64,000 bases of DNA from NCBI GenBank assembly GCA_022225965.2, contig JAKJXP020000009.1:372001-436000 (forward strand), read 5' to 3'. Shown here in pieces: positions 12,280 to 24,357 of this stretch (within the stretch, counting starts at the first letter, position 1; every line of letters starts with the position of its first letter). The translations under genes were made by a program, and so were the position numbers. Source of the stretch: Diatrype stigma. Lineage: Eukaryota > Ascomycota > Sordariomycetes > Xylariales > Diatrypaceae. The notes beneath the pieces are model-generated. The model saw nothing but the letters and a program-made list of their open reading frames with translations. It had not been told where the DNA came from and did no database searches.

Positions 12280-12499
12280 TGCCAGGTTGGTGTAGTGGTC
12301 AGCACATCAGAGTTTCTGCCATGGTCAAAACACAAAAGTGAAAGACCTTGGGTTCGATTCCCTGTGGATGTACAAAAAGTACACCGCAGAAACGGGTAAC
12401 TCTTCGCCCTGTGTGAAACAAACTGTACCATACCACCACAGAAGGAAAGAGATAAATGGCAAGAAACCGAAAACCCAGGTTCGATTCCTGGACCAGGCA
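12280..12499 (+). mobile_element. tRNA-derived SINE-like element (one A box, two B boxes)
   Basis: A Pol III A box TGGTGTAGTGG lies at 12288-12298, followed by two exact B boxes GGTTCGATTCC at 12351-12361 and 12479-12489. The ends TGCCAGGT (12280-12287) and ACCAGGCA (12492-12499) can pair like an acceptor stem with one A-A mismatch. The second B box sits in a perfect T-arm, CCAGG-TTCGATT-CCTGG. No normal anticodon arm can be folded, so it is not a working single tRNA. Its reverse translation gives GIEPG and GNRTQG, which are typical of tRNA-related repeats. ATTCA occurs directly outside both ends (12274-12278, 12500-12504) as a possible short target duplication. Best reading: a tRNA-derived SINE or a decayed tandem tRNA; copy number elsewhere would decide. 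Confidence 0.6.
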
Positions 12500-12756
12500 A
12501 TTCATTTTTGGGGGGTTTTCTAGTTTTGTAATTTTTTATCAATAACACATGCCGGGGCATGATGCACTTAGTATGGTTATGGTTGGCAACTTCAAATTTG
12601 ATACTGACATCAGATTAGAAGACCCTAATATGGTTCATCATGTTTCTTGCAAGCAGTACCGACGGTGAAACCTGGTTTTTTCCTTCAGCGAAGCACTAAA
12701 AAAAACAATGGGCGAGGATTAAACTCCATTGAAAAAGGAACCCCCGCGCCCCCGCC

Positions 12757-12827
12757 CTTCCCTTAGAGGGGAAAGAAAAAGAAAGAGAGAAAAAAAAAGG
12801 GGGGGGGGGGGGGGGGGGGGAATAAAA
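12757..12827. repeat. Polypurine tract with G22 run
   Basis: An A/G-only stretch ends in 22 consecutive G (12799-12820) after a run of A. It is a simple-sequence tract between the SINE-like element and a decayed coding sequence. The exact G count is prone to sequencing error. Confidence 0.8.
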
Positions 12828-12861
12828 GACCAACGCATAGGATGACTGTTGCCCCAGTTCT

Positions 12862-13301
12862 CTGTCGACAGGGGACCCGGAGCTTAGCAACGAGTATCTT
12901 GGGAAACGCGTGCGTCACGATGTCCGTAGAGAACCAAGAACCGAATTCAATGTCGAAGCGCCGTTGTATCCGGCTTGTTCCGGTGAGGACTGGAGATGAG
13001 GATGCAGGCGATCACGCTGCAATGCCACTCTGGAAGTTAGCTAGCAAATATACGCCGCCTTCGGAGTTCCAGTAATGCTTCCGAGACTATATATCTATGC
13101 GCTTGGCAACGCTTGTCCATCATGACTGAGGCAGGCATTGTAGAACATAGTTTCCAGCCAGACGAGCCGGTCGTTTTCGAGTTACCTTTCTTTACCCCGT
13201 GGGAGGACGTCATCGAAGTTACTCCCGAGTCCGCCCTGAACGGCTACCTAGTTAGGCTTTTCTTGTTTAGCAAGACGACGCTGGTTCTCGGTGGCACTTA
13301 G
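12862..13301 (+). pseudogene. Decayed protein-coding remnant of unknown family
   Basis: Protein-like sequence runs through three frames in order. Frame A gives LSTGDPELSNEYLGKRVRH and later EAPLYPACSGEDW, ending in TGA at 12997. Frame B gives GDHAAMPLWKLASKYTPP, ending in TAA at 13073-13075. A short LYIYALGNA segment follows, then frame C gives MTEAGIVEHSFQPDEPVVF and PFFTPWEDVIEVTPESALNG, ending at 13301. The pieces read as successive segments of one protein broken by at least two frameshifts and stops. I do not recognise the family. Introns could explain one break, but no convincing GT-AG pairs join the frames. Confidence 0.4.
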
Positions 13302-14614
13302 GGCAGCAACACAGACGAGGCCTAATAGTCAGTATCTCTCAGCTTCAGATCGGTCTCGTTGGCCGGGAGCTGGATAAATAAGTAGACTACATAGTGTAGG
13401 TAAGGGTAGAGGCGAAGTCACTGAGTCAAAAGCATTATCATTTGCCCCAGCCGACTTCACTACTACGAATGCTCGCGCCCAAAGCCTCAAGACGACACGG
13501 ATATAGTCATGGACCCGAATACGGCAGCCACCTATGTGATGATTAGTCCTCTATTTATTATCCACCATCTGCATTCAACGTGCTCCGACTACTTTCAAGA
13601 GTAGCTAAGTGTGGGCTGACAAAGCAAGCTTGTGAAGCTTCGCCTTCGATGCCGCAAGCCTTCGTCTTCGGACAGCCAGTGCAAAGAGCCGTCGGATCCA
13701 AACTAGTTCCTGGTAGGACGCTTATGAAGAGCATGTGCATTTAGGTGACTTAATATTGTTTCCAACGCACCAGTACAAGATAGGGGAGGGGGGAGGGGAT
13801 ACGGAGCCAAGGACCGTTCATGCATGGATCCTTACCTTCCCGTAGCTCCGGGCAGCGATTGTGCGACTTGAGGGGCGCCGGAGCGGAACCCGGAAGCTCG
13901 TTGCGCAACTTCATCACGTCCCCACGATGGTTCATATACCCCCCCAATACGATTAACGCAAAAAGAATACAGCCATGATGTTTTAGACTTCTTGTCCGCG
14001 TTGTCCGGCACTAAGCACCGAGGTCGGGTCTCCGGTCCCACCTATAAACCTCCACTCGGGGCTGACACCCGGTCCCACCCACGGCTTGGGAGCCCAAACG
14101 TCCCGATATCTTGTGATATCTAGTGTCAAGGCTCGAAAGCGGCACAGCAGACTCATTGCGGGGCGCACAAACCTCTCCATTCCGAGCTTGTGCCTTTTGG
14201 TCGCAAAAGCGCAAGCGTGTGCGGAGCAAAACATTAGTATCTGCATATCGCATGCTAATTACCTGCTCTATCAATCCTATAATTGCCAGGATTCTAGTCC
14301 CACGGCGGCGGTTAACAGGTTCGGGGGACCTGCAAAGGATGCCTCCCCACAATGAGTCCCAGTTATGTGGGTTGTGTGATAGCGGACAGAGGCAATACTT
14401 TACGAACTCGCCTTTGCCCATTGGGTGCTTCCATCTTGAGTGGTTTTTTCTCGTTACATAAAACCCGTGTAGACGGCCACCAATTGTTGCAAAGAACCGT
14501 TGAATCTTGGTCAGTGTCGCTAGGTCTTGCTTGCTAATTCCGGGGGAAATCCTATCGACGCCTACAAAGTAGATCGATCAACTTGGCGCCTCAGCTCGAG
14601 GAGTTGAGTAGAGC
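13302..14614. other. Intergenic region upstream of the first P450
   Basis: No supported gene. A minus-strand open frame of 136 codons (14011-14421) has no recognisable domain. The last few hundred bases are presumably the P450 promoter. Confidence 0.5.
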
Positions 14615-16648
14615 ATGTCGTGGCTTAGCCTCAGTAACTTCGTAGCCCTCGGGCTCGCCTATATTCTCTGGAAGGTGCTTTACCAAATAGTATACTACCG
14701 TTACTTCCACCCTCTGTCTATCTTTCCGGGCCCGTTCTGGGGCAGCGTCACGCGGCTGTGGTTGACGTATCATAATATCAAAGCCGACGAGTGTGAAGTT
14801 CTCCAAGCACTTCACCGGAAATATGGTAAGATGCTTTTATTACATGCTTTCGTTCGCTCACCTGTGTTTGGGTGCCGTATCTCTCTAACATCGCAATAGG
14901 GCCCGTCATCCGAATCACACCGGCCCTGCTGCATGTGAACGACGCGACGAAGCTCCCCGTGATCTACCACCGGTTCGCCGACAAGTCCAAGCACTACATC
15001 ACGGGCAGCTTCGGGAAGACGGAGTCTGTCTTCAACGTGCAGGATCACAAGACGCACGCCGCCTACCGTCGAGTGGCGGCGAACCCCTACAGCTTCACCA
15101 ACATCAAGAGGATGGAGCCGCTGGTCGACCTGAACATCAGGCGGTGGATCGAGCGGCTCGGCGCCCAATTCGCGGGGACCGGCGAGGAGTTCGACTTCGC
15201 CCCCTGGCCCGTCTACCTGGCGTGGGACGTCGTCTCCGAGGTCGGCTTCGGGGCCTCCTTCGGCTTCGTCGAGCAGGGCCGCGATCTGGACGGCCTCATC
15301 CAGAACCTCCACAACGGACTGACGCCCTTCGGCGTCCTGTCGCGCCTATACCCCCTCACGAACGCGCTCAAGAACACCTGGATCGGCGAGAAGTACCTCG
15401 TCGCCAAGCCCGAGGACAACAGCGGCATGGGCGTCATCATGCGGTTCCGCGACCGGCTGGTAACCCCGCGATACAGAGATTACCACAACCACGAGGCTGG
15501 TAAAACGACAACCACGGCGGCGGCGGCGACGACAACGACGCCGGCGATAGTGAAGGACCGGATCGATTTCGTGCAAAAGTAAGTAGTAGTGAATGGACAG
15601 ACCGACAGGTCGACAGAGACCCCATTGCCCCTTTCTACTTCCCGGTCGTCCCCCAAGCGCAATCTAAGTTGTTCCGATCCGATGCACACATCTCTCCCCC
15701 CCCCTCTCTCTGTGTGTGTGTGTGTGTGTGTCTGTCTGTCTCTCTCTGACCCCACTTTCCAGTTTTCTCGAGGCGCGGGACGAGGAGGGGCAGCCCCTCA
15801 GCCTCGACACCATCAAGGCGGAGATCCTGCTCATCCTCCTCGCGGGCGCGGACACGACGGGCACGGGGTTCCAGGGGCTCCTGCGGAACATCATGCGCGA
15901 CGGCGCCGTCTACGACAAGGTGATGGCCGAGATCGACGCGGCGACGCGCGCGGGCCAGCTCTCGGCCATTGCCCAGTACGAGGAGGTCTTGGAGCACTGC
16001 CCGTACTACGTCGCGTGCGTGCGAGAAACGCTGCGCCTCGACCCGCCAGGTACGTCACCTCATACGTCACTTATGTACTTTTCAGGCCAGGCGAGTTTTC
16101 TCGCCCAATCGGTCGATCTCTAGATACTAGAGGAGAGGACCAACAAGAAGAAGAAAAAGAACAAACCTCCAAAGGGGAAGAGGAGGGAACATCTAGATCA
16201 TAATCAGAATCGCGCCAGCTAACACTTACCTTGTATAAACATAGCGCCCAACATCTTCCCCCGCCTAGTCGGGAAGGACGGGCTGGACCTGTACGGCAAG
16301 TTCGCGCCGGCGGGGACGGAGGTGACGTGCAACGCGTGGCTGGTCCAGCGGGACCCGGCGCTGTACGGGCCGGACGCCGACGTGTTCCGGCCGGAGCGCT
16401 GGCTGGCCGACGCCGACCGGGCGCGCGAATATGCCAAGTACAGCCTGGGCTTCGGCTACGGCGCGCGCGTCTGCCTGGGCAAGGACCTGGCCCACATGGA
16501 GCTGTTCAAGGCGCCGCTGGAGTTCCTCCGCGCCTTCCGGCCGCGCGCCCGGAACCCGCGCGAGCCGGCGCGCTACGTCTACCGGGGCGGCATCGCGTAC
16601 TTCGAGGACATGTGGATCACCATCGATCGGAGGGCACCGGTTGCTTGA
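14615..16648 (+). CDS. Cytochrome P450 monooxygenase (microsomal, 526 aa)
   Basis: Four exons: 14615-14825, 14900-15578, 15763-16049 and 16245-16648, all with GT-AG junctions in phase. It is an NADPH-P450-reductase-dependent monooxygenase, inferred to sit on the ER through the N-terminal hydrophobic segment ([20 protein letters not shown]) and its FPGPFWG proline-rich hinge. Visible motifs are the I-helix oxygen-binding AGADTTGTG (324-332), the K-helix E385-x-x-R388 (RETLR), FRPERW (441-446) and the heme loop [10 protein letters not shown] with Cys469. The overall pattern resembles the pisatin demethylase/benzoate hydroxylase-like group of fungal P450s. The substrate is unknown. Intron 2 contains a (TG)n/(TCTG)n microsatellite. 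No synthase gene lies nearby, so a secondary-metabolite role is not supported by context. Confidence 0.92.
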
Positions 16649-19600
16649 ATACGCGAGCTTGGGTGAACGGATGCATATACACGAACGGTGGTAGGTGGGC
16701 GATCGTGTGAGGCTGGTTGTTTTTATTTTCCGATTCGATACGCCATATATACTAGCAGTGTAGTGCCCGTCCCTACATAAGTAGTTATAACTAGTATATG
16801 GGTGAACGAGGCCAAGTAAGGGATAAGGGGCTAAGGGGACGGGCAGCTCCGCCGTCGCGAGACTGACTACCTTGCACATATGTACGTACGTGGGCAATCC
16901 AATGGCCAGGACTACTGTGCATAGAACTTGGCTATCAGACAACGCCGTTTACGTCGATCCCGTCTCAGCTAGACTAACTGGGCGCCTCTGCCTTGGAACC
17001 GATCGATTATATAAGCATTTATGACCATGGCAAACAATCATAGGATGTTGCGTTGCATCAAAGCGAGCTCGCTACTCCAAAGGACCATACAGACGGTGCC
17101 CGTTTGCCGCGCGTGTGCCCCCAATTTGACATCCATGGACGACTGTGCATATGAGAATTCTGGTTAGGAGGTGAGAATGCTTGTGTGAACTACGATTTGC
17201 AGATGGTTGCCCAGATGGCTATCAGCCGTATAAGACTGAATCTTGAATAAATATTACGTGCCAGGGCGACTCCCGAATCTATGGATTTGTTAGCAAAACC
17301 ACATCCAGGGAAAGCTGTCAGATCTGGACCAAATATCGATCCATGCCCCATGGCCCCTGGCGGCCTGGAATCGTATGGCTATAGATCGGGGTTTTGTAGC
17401 CTAGTTGGAGGGTAGCCCCCCTTGGGATCGCGACTTGCCCCGATTGGCTCTTGGCCCTTCCCCCTTTTCGCGACGAGCCGCCCAAACTAACCTTGAGAGC
17501 TCCTCGACTTTTCCTTTTCCACGACCTGCCTATCCAGCCAAACCGGTCGAGGGTTGACCCGGTGTTGGAATCATCTGCGCTCCCACCTGCCTGCCTCAAA
17601 TCTCGATGAGGTTCCGATGCACGCACTAGCATCTATGTCTCCGTCGTGATAGCTGATCTATCGTGTTATCATGATGAAAGACGTGCTGTGCCGCCAACTT
17701 TAAAACCAGTAGCCCAGAATGTTAAAATGCGGCGGCGGGGGCTACCTAGGTAGAGACAGGAGAGAGGATCCCGAGTCCAAATGAAGCAAGAAAGAAGGAA
17801 AAGGCCCGGCATTTCCTAGTTTGTAATCGTGGGGATGCTTAAACTGACCCCAAGAGGAGCGACCGTAAGGTTGTGTGAGCCTCTACGCGGGGAAATATGC
17901 TGTAGGTAAGGTAAGGTAACTACATACATATCTACCTAAGGTAAGCAAAAAGCATCTAAGGTGGCTGCAGGCGCGTGCGTCATTGGGGGAACAGGCCGCA
18001 CCCTCTACACAACGTCGATGTCGCTTCGCTTCGTGCACACCCCCTCCCCCCTGGCGCTTGCCTTGGCATAGGTTGATATCGTCATCATAAGCATCGCCGA
18101 AGAAGAACGGCAGTGATTCGAAACCTTAAAGTTCATTTATTCTACTACCTACCGACTAAGTAGGTACCTAGATATGCCAGATATAAGCAGATGCGGCACC
18201 TACATATGTCGATATGTCGATATATATTATGTATTTATGTAGGTGTGTTCAGGGGAGGGGCACGATAGAGATTCCTGACAGGACAGATCTGGTCGCGATG
18301 GCCGATCAGCAATCTAGAGTTATCTTTCCAGGCGGTGGAGGGATCGCCAATGGGTGGGTGGCCAGTACGGGGCCAGCTACGTGTGTATGTAGCTGTGAGC
18401 CTGTGTAGGAACGCATTGAGACATCGGCACTGCACTTGCCCTTACTACATACCTAGTAGTATGTACGATGTCATCGACGATCTGGGCTAAACTTTCCCGG
18501 CCTTGCTGGCCTGCTGGCAGCTGATACAGTCTGCCAGGCAGGACAGATCACACGGTGGGAGTCCATGGGACAACCTTTGGTACTTCTGATACCTCCGATA
18601 CCTCTGATGCTGGGCCAGGAAAGAATGACGTAACGCTTTGCCAATTTCGAAAATGGATCCCGACCACCATTTTCTTCTCCCTGAAATTTACGAGGAGACT
18701 GGATAACAACACCCACCGCCCGCCGCCGTTGAGGAAGCCTGTGAATACTTGAATCATTCGATCGTCCGGATTCCAGAAGGAGGCGCACAGAAAGGGTTCC
18801 TCCCTTCTTCTGTATGCAGGCAAATAGCAGAGGCTTGCTGGATGCTGGACAACTACCTGTCTACCTAACTTCGTATCCCGTTTCTCTTATAACTACGCGT
18901 ATGAGTGCCGGGTCTGCTCGCCGTAATACGCCAGTGTGTATGTATGCACTTCGTACATTAACTGGGACGCGCGACCGTCTTTTGGAGACTGGGCAAGCAG
19001 ACACGGGCAGTGACAGGGATGGAAAACTTCTATGAACGCAGCAAGGTTTCTAATTCGACGGACCAAACTTCCTTTTGCCACCTCGCTTCTAGGTACCTAG
19101 GAGGAATTGAGCGGATCTCCTGCCGCTTCTCGACTAGCGCTAACTACCTCAAACCGTTTATAATACCGTACGCACAACAAGAGCACACGGTCGTGGTAAG
19201 TCGACTTGCCTGGAATCAGACAATCAGACAATCAGACAGCAGATGGCAGACACAGAATTATTAGAGAATTGAGTTTAGGCCCGATCGAGGACTCAAGGCC
19301 CAAGGACGCGGCCACGGAGAGAGGCTCTTTCGACACGAAATACCCGAAATTTCTTTAATATGTCGTGGACTTATAGCTCGGCGTGTACCTGTACCTGGGT
19401 AAAATAAAGTCGCTCTTCACCTGTCCAATGGCCTTTTCCACCCACATAACATTGTACCTCTCGTAGTACCTAGCAAACTTTCATGATGAAGCGCCTGGAT
19501 TAGAAGCTTGTCTAAGGCTTAAATACCTGTATGCCAAGAGAAAACAAATAGGTGTATCTCTAACGTTGTCTGACGGGATACAGTTTGTATGAGTACACTG

Positions 19601-21111
19601 TACATACCCAGTAGTATACAGGCATACATACGTGTCGGCCTGCTATACAGAGTCGCATCAGGGTCTACTACGAGGTCTCCATAGATCCCCCCGTAATGCG
19701 CAACAATCACATCATCGTTTTCGATACCAGATAACTATGCTGACCAAGATTTGAGCGGGTGGACAGATAAGCAGATTAGATAAGTCAAGGTAACTTCAGC
19801 TTGAGTCAACGCCGCCCAGTGACTGAAATCATGCCTGCATACCTGAATGTATGTAGGCATTGCCTCTGTTATGATAGAATCACGTCTACGTAATAGCAAC
19901 GTGCTTGTTGAGCGCTATTATAATATCTGAAGTGTCCCGGTCTTAAGTCGGGTGTTACTGGCTGGACCCGTGTAGAAGTTCAAGAAGTTGAGGTTGAAGC
20001 CGAAGTCGACATACATACCTAGCTCTACTTGTAGGGGTTGACTAGAAGATCTGTAATATCAGGTATTCAACCAAGAAGTTCCTAGGACTGACGAATTTCA
20101 TGGCAAGGTATAAAATAAGATGGACAACCGTAAGGTTGCAAGTGATAGTAGGTTACCTGGCTACTGAGATGGCTATATAAAACCTCGGAGATTCACGCAC
20201 GCATGGAGATAGAGATGCGTGGTCGACGGGTCGGTCGTACCATGTAGATCCATCGTACCTAACCCAACGCTCGTGGTGGTCTGGGATAGGTAATGTATGT
20301 GCCTACTGGGCCTGGGCTACTACTGATATCTGGATGAGCTGACACCGGACAGCTGACAAAATCGGGACCGTAAAGTGAGAAAGGCTACGCACTGTAGGCA
20401 TACCTGGGCATACATGGCCATACCTGCCCATACCTGGGCCTACATCCCGCCGTCACTCACCTCATCTTTAGCTTCTTTCACCTGCCTTAGCGCGAAAAAA
20501 CGGATCAATGGGAATAAGAGGCGACCAGGATGCTTGGCTGGAAGGAAAAGGTCTTACGGGTCCTATATGAAAGTTATGGGCCTTCTGGGTCTTATGCAGT
20601 ATCCACCCTGCGCCCCAAAGCGACTCTTGCAGTTCTTGCTGGCTCGTTTCCCCGGGGGTTTCTGGCTCCTGCTGTGTGCCATTTTCTACCAAAAACCACC
20701 CCTTATGTCACTTCTTCCCTCATGACCTCATCGCAACAACTCACCACCTCTTTTTTTGAGAACCACTGCATCATAACGACTCGTGAGCCCAGAGCAGACC
20801 TGAGGAAGGCAACACAGAGCAACGGCCATAGGCACACACCCCACCCAGTATTCCACGCATTCCATCATTGTCATTCATTGTCTAGCTGTCTAGGGATCCA
20901 GGGTCACCGCCGAATACATCAGTAATTGCCACAAGCCAGGGCGACCGCTGTAATATCCTCTACTGTGCCAGAGGTAGTTTGCGTTGCGTCGGCAAGCTGC
21001 CTCCCCCCAAAAAGACGAGTAAGACGAGCCCGCCCACAGTCGGCCATCGTTACATCATATTCTTTCCTAAAACTGCCCACGCAATAAAACAACTTCGTCA
21101 CCTTCGTCATC
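16649..21111. other. Gene-poor region of about 4.5 kb
   Basis: No supported gene. It contains many TAGGTA/TACCTA words, a (CAGACAAT)n-like repeat near 19216-19240 and repeated GCATACCTGGGCATAC-like units near 20395-20445. The right end is probably the promoter and 5' leader of atfA. Confidence 0.5.
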
Positions 21112-23051
21112 ATGGCACCTTCGGAGCCTAAGCCCTCAGATAATCCATCCTCAGGTACGTGAACGGATCCGTGTTCGGTTGTCATTGTATGTCTGCATGT
21201 CGGCGCGATCCATCTGTTGTTGTCTCATTGCTCATTGATGCCCTGGATCATACATGCATGGTTGTCGTCGTCGGCGCTGTCCGATGAACCAAATAAAATA
21301 GCATCAATGTAGTAATTGATGGTTCCTGGGTTGATTGCTTGATCCTCACAATGGACTCAGACTCGGTGGAAGATGGGTCGGGCTCAACAGTATCGTGTCT
21401 GCATGCACGCAAGGACACCACGCAGCACACATACTCGTAAACTGTTATGCGGTTGCTTGCTGCGAAATACAATGATAAGGACTATTGCTAACGGTGATGC
21501 TCGACGTTCTCAGACAATGCGAACGGCGACAAGAAAGCGTCCGATGTCAAGTCCGAATCGAAGTCGAATGCTGAGCCCGGTCAACCTTTAGCACCGCCGC
21601 CCAAACCAGGCGAGGATTACTTCTCAAGCCAGTTAAGCCTTGAGCCGAACCCTTTTGAGCAGTCGTTTGGAACGGGGGGCACGGTAGAAACCCCGGGAGG
21701 GACGAAGCTGCCCAGCGTAGCTGCTCTGACATCGCCATCGTCGCTGCTGCCAGGAAACGGAAATACACCATTTAACTGGGGAGGTGGCTCTCTTAGAACT
21801 GGACCTCTTAGCCCAGCTATGCTATCAGGCCCTGCTAACGATTACTTCGGTGATACGTCACATACGTTGCGCAGTGGCTTTACACCGAATGAAAGCTCTC
21901 TCAGAACGGGGTTAACACCGGGAGGAAGTGGTTCTATGTTCCCTGCTCCCAGTCCCAACACACAGGCCATATTTGCGCAATTAGCCAGTGGTACTGCAAC
22001 TCCTAGCACCCTTGATTTCCACCGAACCGCTATGAACGCAGCTGCCGCTAAGGCGAACCGTGATCAATCGGCCGCCGCTCAGGTGGCTCCCACATCACAG
22101 CCCCAAGAAACCAACGGCATCGCCGTCAAGACCGAGTCAAAGCCGGCCTCAGGTTTTGATCCCCACGATAACGACGCTGCCAACGGACTATTTATGCTTG
22201 CCCAAGGTGCTCAGACCCGGAGCGGTACACAGACTCAATATCCTGTCGGCGGTAACCAACAACCCGTGCACGCTCATCCTGCTCCTGCGCCCGTGGCGCC
22301 AACAAGTCAAGCCAGCACATCGCCTCATATGAATGGCAACGGGAACTCTGCAGCACCAGTCGAAGCCGGGGTGCGAGGAACCAGCGAAGCTCACAGCGGT
22401 ATCTCAGAAGAGAGTGAGCCCGCTAAACCGAACGCAAGAGGGCGAGGTAAGAAAGGTGCCTCGTCTACCACTTCTACGAATGGAAGGCGGAAGGCCGAGG
22501 ATACCCCCGCAAAGCAGCCTGCCAACAAGAAGCCGAAGACGGCACCCTCTCTCGATGGTGGCGATGAGCACACTTCTGACGAAGAGGATGATGATGATAA
22601 CCACAATGGTGATCACCCCAAGTCTAAGATGACAGATGAGGAAAAGCGGAAGAATTTCCTTGAACGAAACAGGTACAGTTTCCCTAGTCCGTTGCTATAC
22701 ATCTTTGCTATTGCTAACATCAAATACAGAGTCGCTGCTTTGAAGTGCCGTCAACGCAAAAAGCAATGGCTGGCCAATCTCCAAAACAAAGTAGAGCTGT
22801 TCAGCAGTGAGAATGATGCATTAACAGCACAAATATCACAACTCCGGGAGGAAGTCGTTAACCTCAAGACGCTCTTGCTCGCGCACAAGGATTGCCCGGT
22901 TACCCAACAACAAGGCCTGCATGGAGCTTTTATGCAGCAAGCCATGGAGACCTACAACCCTCAGATCAACCCTTACGGAATGGCGGCGGGCATACCCAAC
23001 CAGCCCGTGATGGCGGGCCCGGCGCAAGGGGTGCAAAGACGTTTCTCATAG
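21112..23051 (+). CDS. atfA: ATF/CREB-family bZIP transcription factor (AtfA/Atf1)
   Basis: Three exons: 21112-21154, 21514-22672 and 22730-23051 (507 aa). AtfA is the nuclear bZIP activator downstream of the Hog1/SakA stress MAP kinase, acting at CRE-like sites in oxidative and osmotic stress, conidia and development. The bZIP basic region EEKRKNFLERNRVAALKCRQ spans the last intron, which splits Arg401. It is followed by a leucine zipper (LQNKVELFSSENDALTAQI and on). Upstream lie the Aft1-type motifs GEDYFSSQLSLEPNPFEQSFG-like and several TP/SP sites (SGFTPNES, TGLTPGGS) suited to MAP-kinase phosphorylation, then a basic segment and an acidic EEDDDD patch. The first intron is unusually long (359 bases) and follows only 14 codons, so the exon-1 assignment is less certain than the rest. 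Confidence 0.9.
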
Positions 23052-24309
23052 GAAGAGGACGGCTTCCCCTCCGAGATGGCTTTGGACGACAGCCCGGAGA
23101 ACACTGCTGGATGATCACGGCAAAGAAAAGTGTTCACGGGTGGCAAAATTATTCTTTTCTGTCCAAGATTAGGGGCTACTGCAAGTCGACCGCCCCGTCG
23201 CGATAAGACCGGATATCATAAGACCGGATATCGGTATGGAAAACCGGGTTATGAGTCTTATCCAACGTTGCTATTGAGGTGTAAAGAAGAGCTCCAACTT
23301 CCCAACGCCTAAGTGGGTGTTCTTTACTTCTTTGGTCTGACATATTGTATTAACATAAACTTGACGAGACCTCGACAGGCATGGAGTTCGGGTCCATGCT
23401 GTAAAGCGACATATTACCGCATATAGGGAGGCAGGTACAAGATGGCAGGGCATCATCCCTCTTCATCACGCTACCCATCCTCATTGTACGTAATTGGTCG
23501 GGCATACATCAAAATCGGTGTTGGGGATGGTTGATATTCAGTGGCTTTTGTGTTTGGCGGCGTTGAGGGGTTCTGTTGAGATGCGAGGGAGAGACCAAGT
23601 ATACGTTATCGCCGGATCTCGAACAATGGCTGGTTTGCGCCATCACTTCTAAAGAGGGGTATATCAAGGTAGAAAGAAGGTAGCTCGTATACGGCATGTT
23701 ACCAATGCGTGGGAACACACATGTCTTATCACGCTTTGAAGATTTACGAACGCGGGCATAATTCAACTGAAGTTATACAGAAACACAACACATGCATGCT
23801 CTTTCAAGTGACTTTCCTTTGCCTGTCCTGTGGAATCTTAGAAATCAAGGGTATTAGGCTCCCAAGGACGAAGGTATAGAGGGCCAAATCTGTTGGAAAC
23901 TGGAGCACGCTCTGAATGAGAAATTCAGAACAGCTTGAAATAGGTGAGGAGCGGAGTATGTGAACAGTGGTAAGTAGGAGACGCTTGCTACTGTTTCTAC
24001 CCGATGTTTGAATATTTGGGTATTTGCTGTTGACCTAGTTACACAAGCATACTACCCCAACCCTTTTAGTAAAAGGGGCTTACCCTTTAAAGAAAAAGGG
24101 GTATATGATATTTGGAAACCCTTCTGCTCTATCAAATATACAATCTCACCCTATACTTTGTCTGAACTTCTTGGCCAAATTAAACCAACCTCTCGTATCA
24201 TATGATGCTCCCTTCTCACCCCCTTTGATTGTTTGCTTGCCTGCTGCCCACTTCGAATGGGGTGGTGATCAAACACGATGAAACAAAGCATAGCCATAGT
24301 TTACGTTCG

Positions 24310-24341
<32 letters not shown>

Positions 24342-24357
24342 TCAAGAATTGGTTGTT
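23052..24357. other. Convergent intergenic region
   Basis: This is the shared 3' flank of atfA and the minus-strand receptor gene. It holds a tandem 17-base duplication (ATAAGACCGGATATC unit, about 23204-23235) and an AT-rich stretch at about 24000-24200 with short CCCTTTT/AAAAGGG hairpins. No gene is recognised. Confidence 0.5.
24310..24336. repeat. Poly-A tract (27 A)
   Basis: A run of 27 A lies 21 bases beyond the stop codon of the minus-strand receptor gene, so it reads as poly-T in that transcript's 3' region. The exact length is prone to error. Confidence 0.85.

Noticed and set aside
12280..12499. Functional intron-containing tRNA gene
   Set aside because: The ends and the T-arm pair, but no anticodon stem and loop can be formed, and a second B box sits inside; a SINE-like or decayed element fits better.
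14011..14421. 136-codon minus-strand frame before the P450
   Set aside because: No family match and no plausible exon structure. Kept as unexplained rather than called a gene.
14615..16648. Secondary-metabolite gene cluster around the P450s
   Set aside because: No polyketide synthase, peptide synthetase, terpene cyclase or pathway regulator lies near either P450; the two P450s are 24 kb apart with housekeeping genes between.
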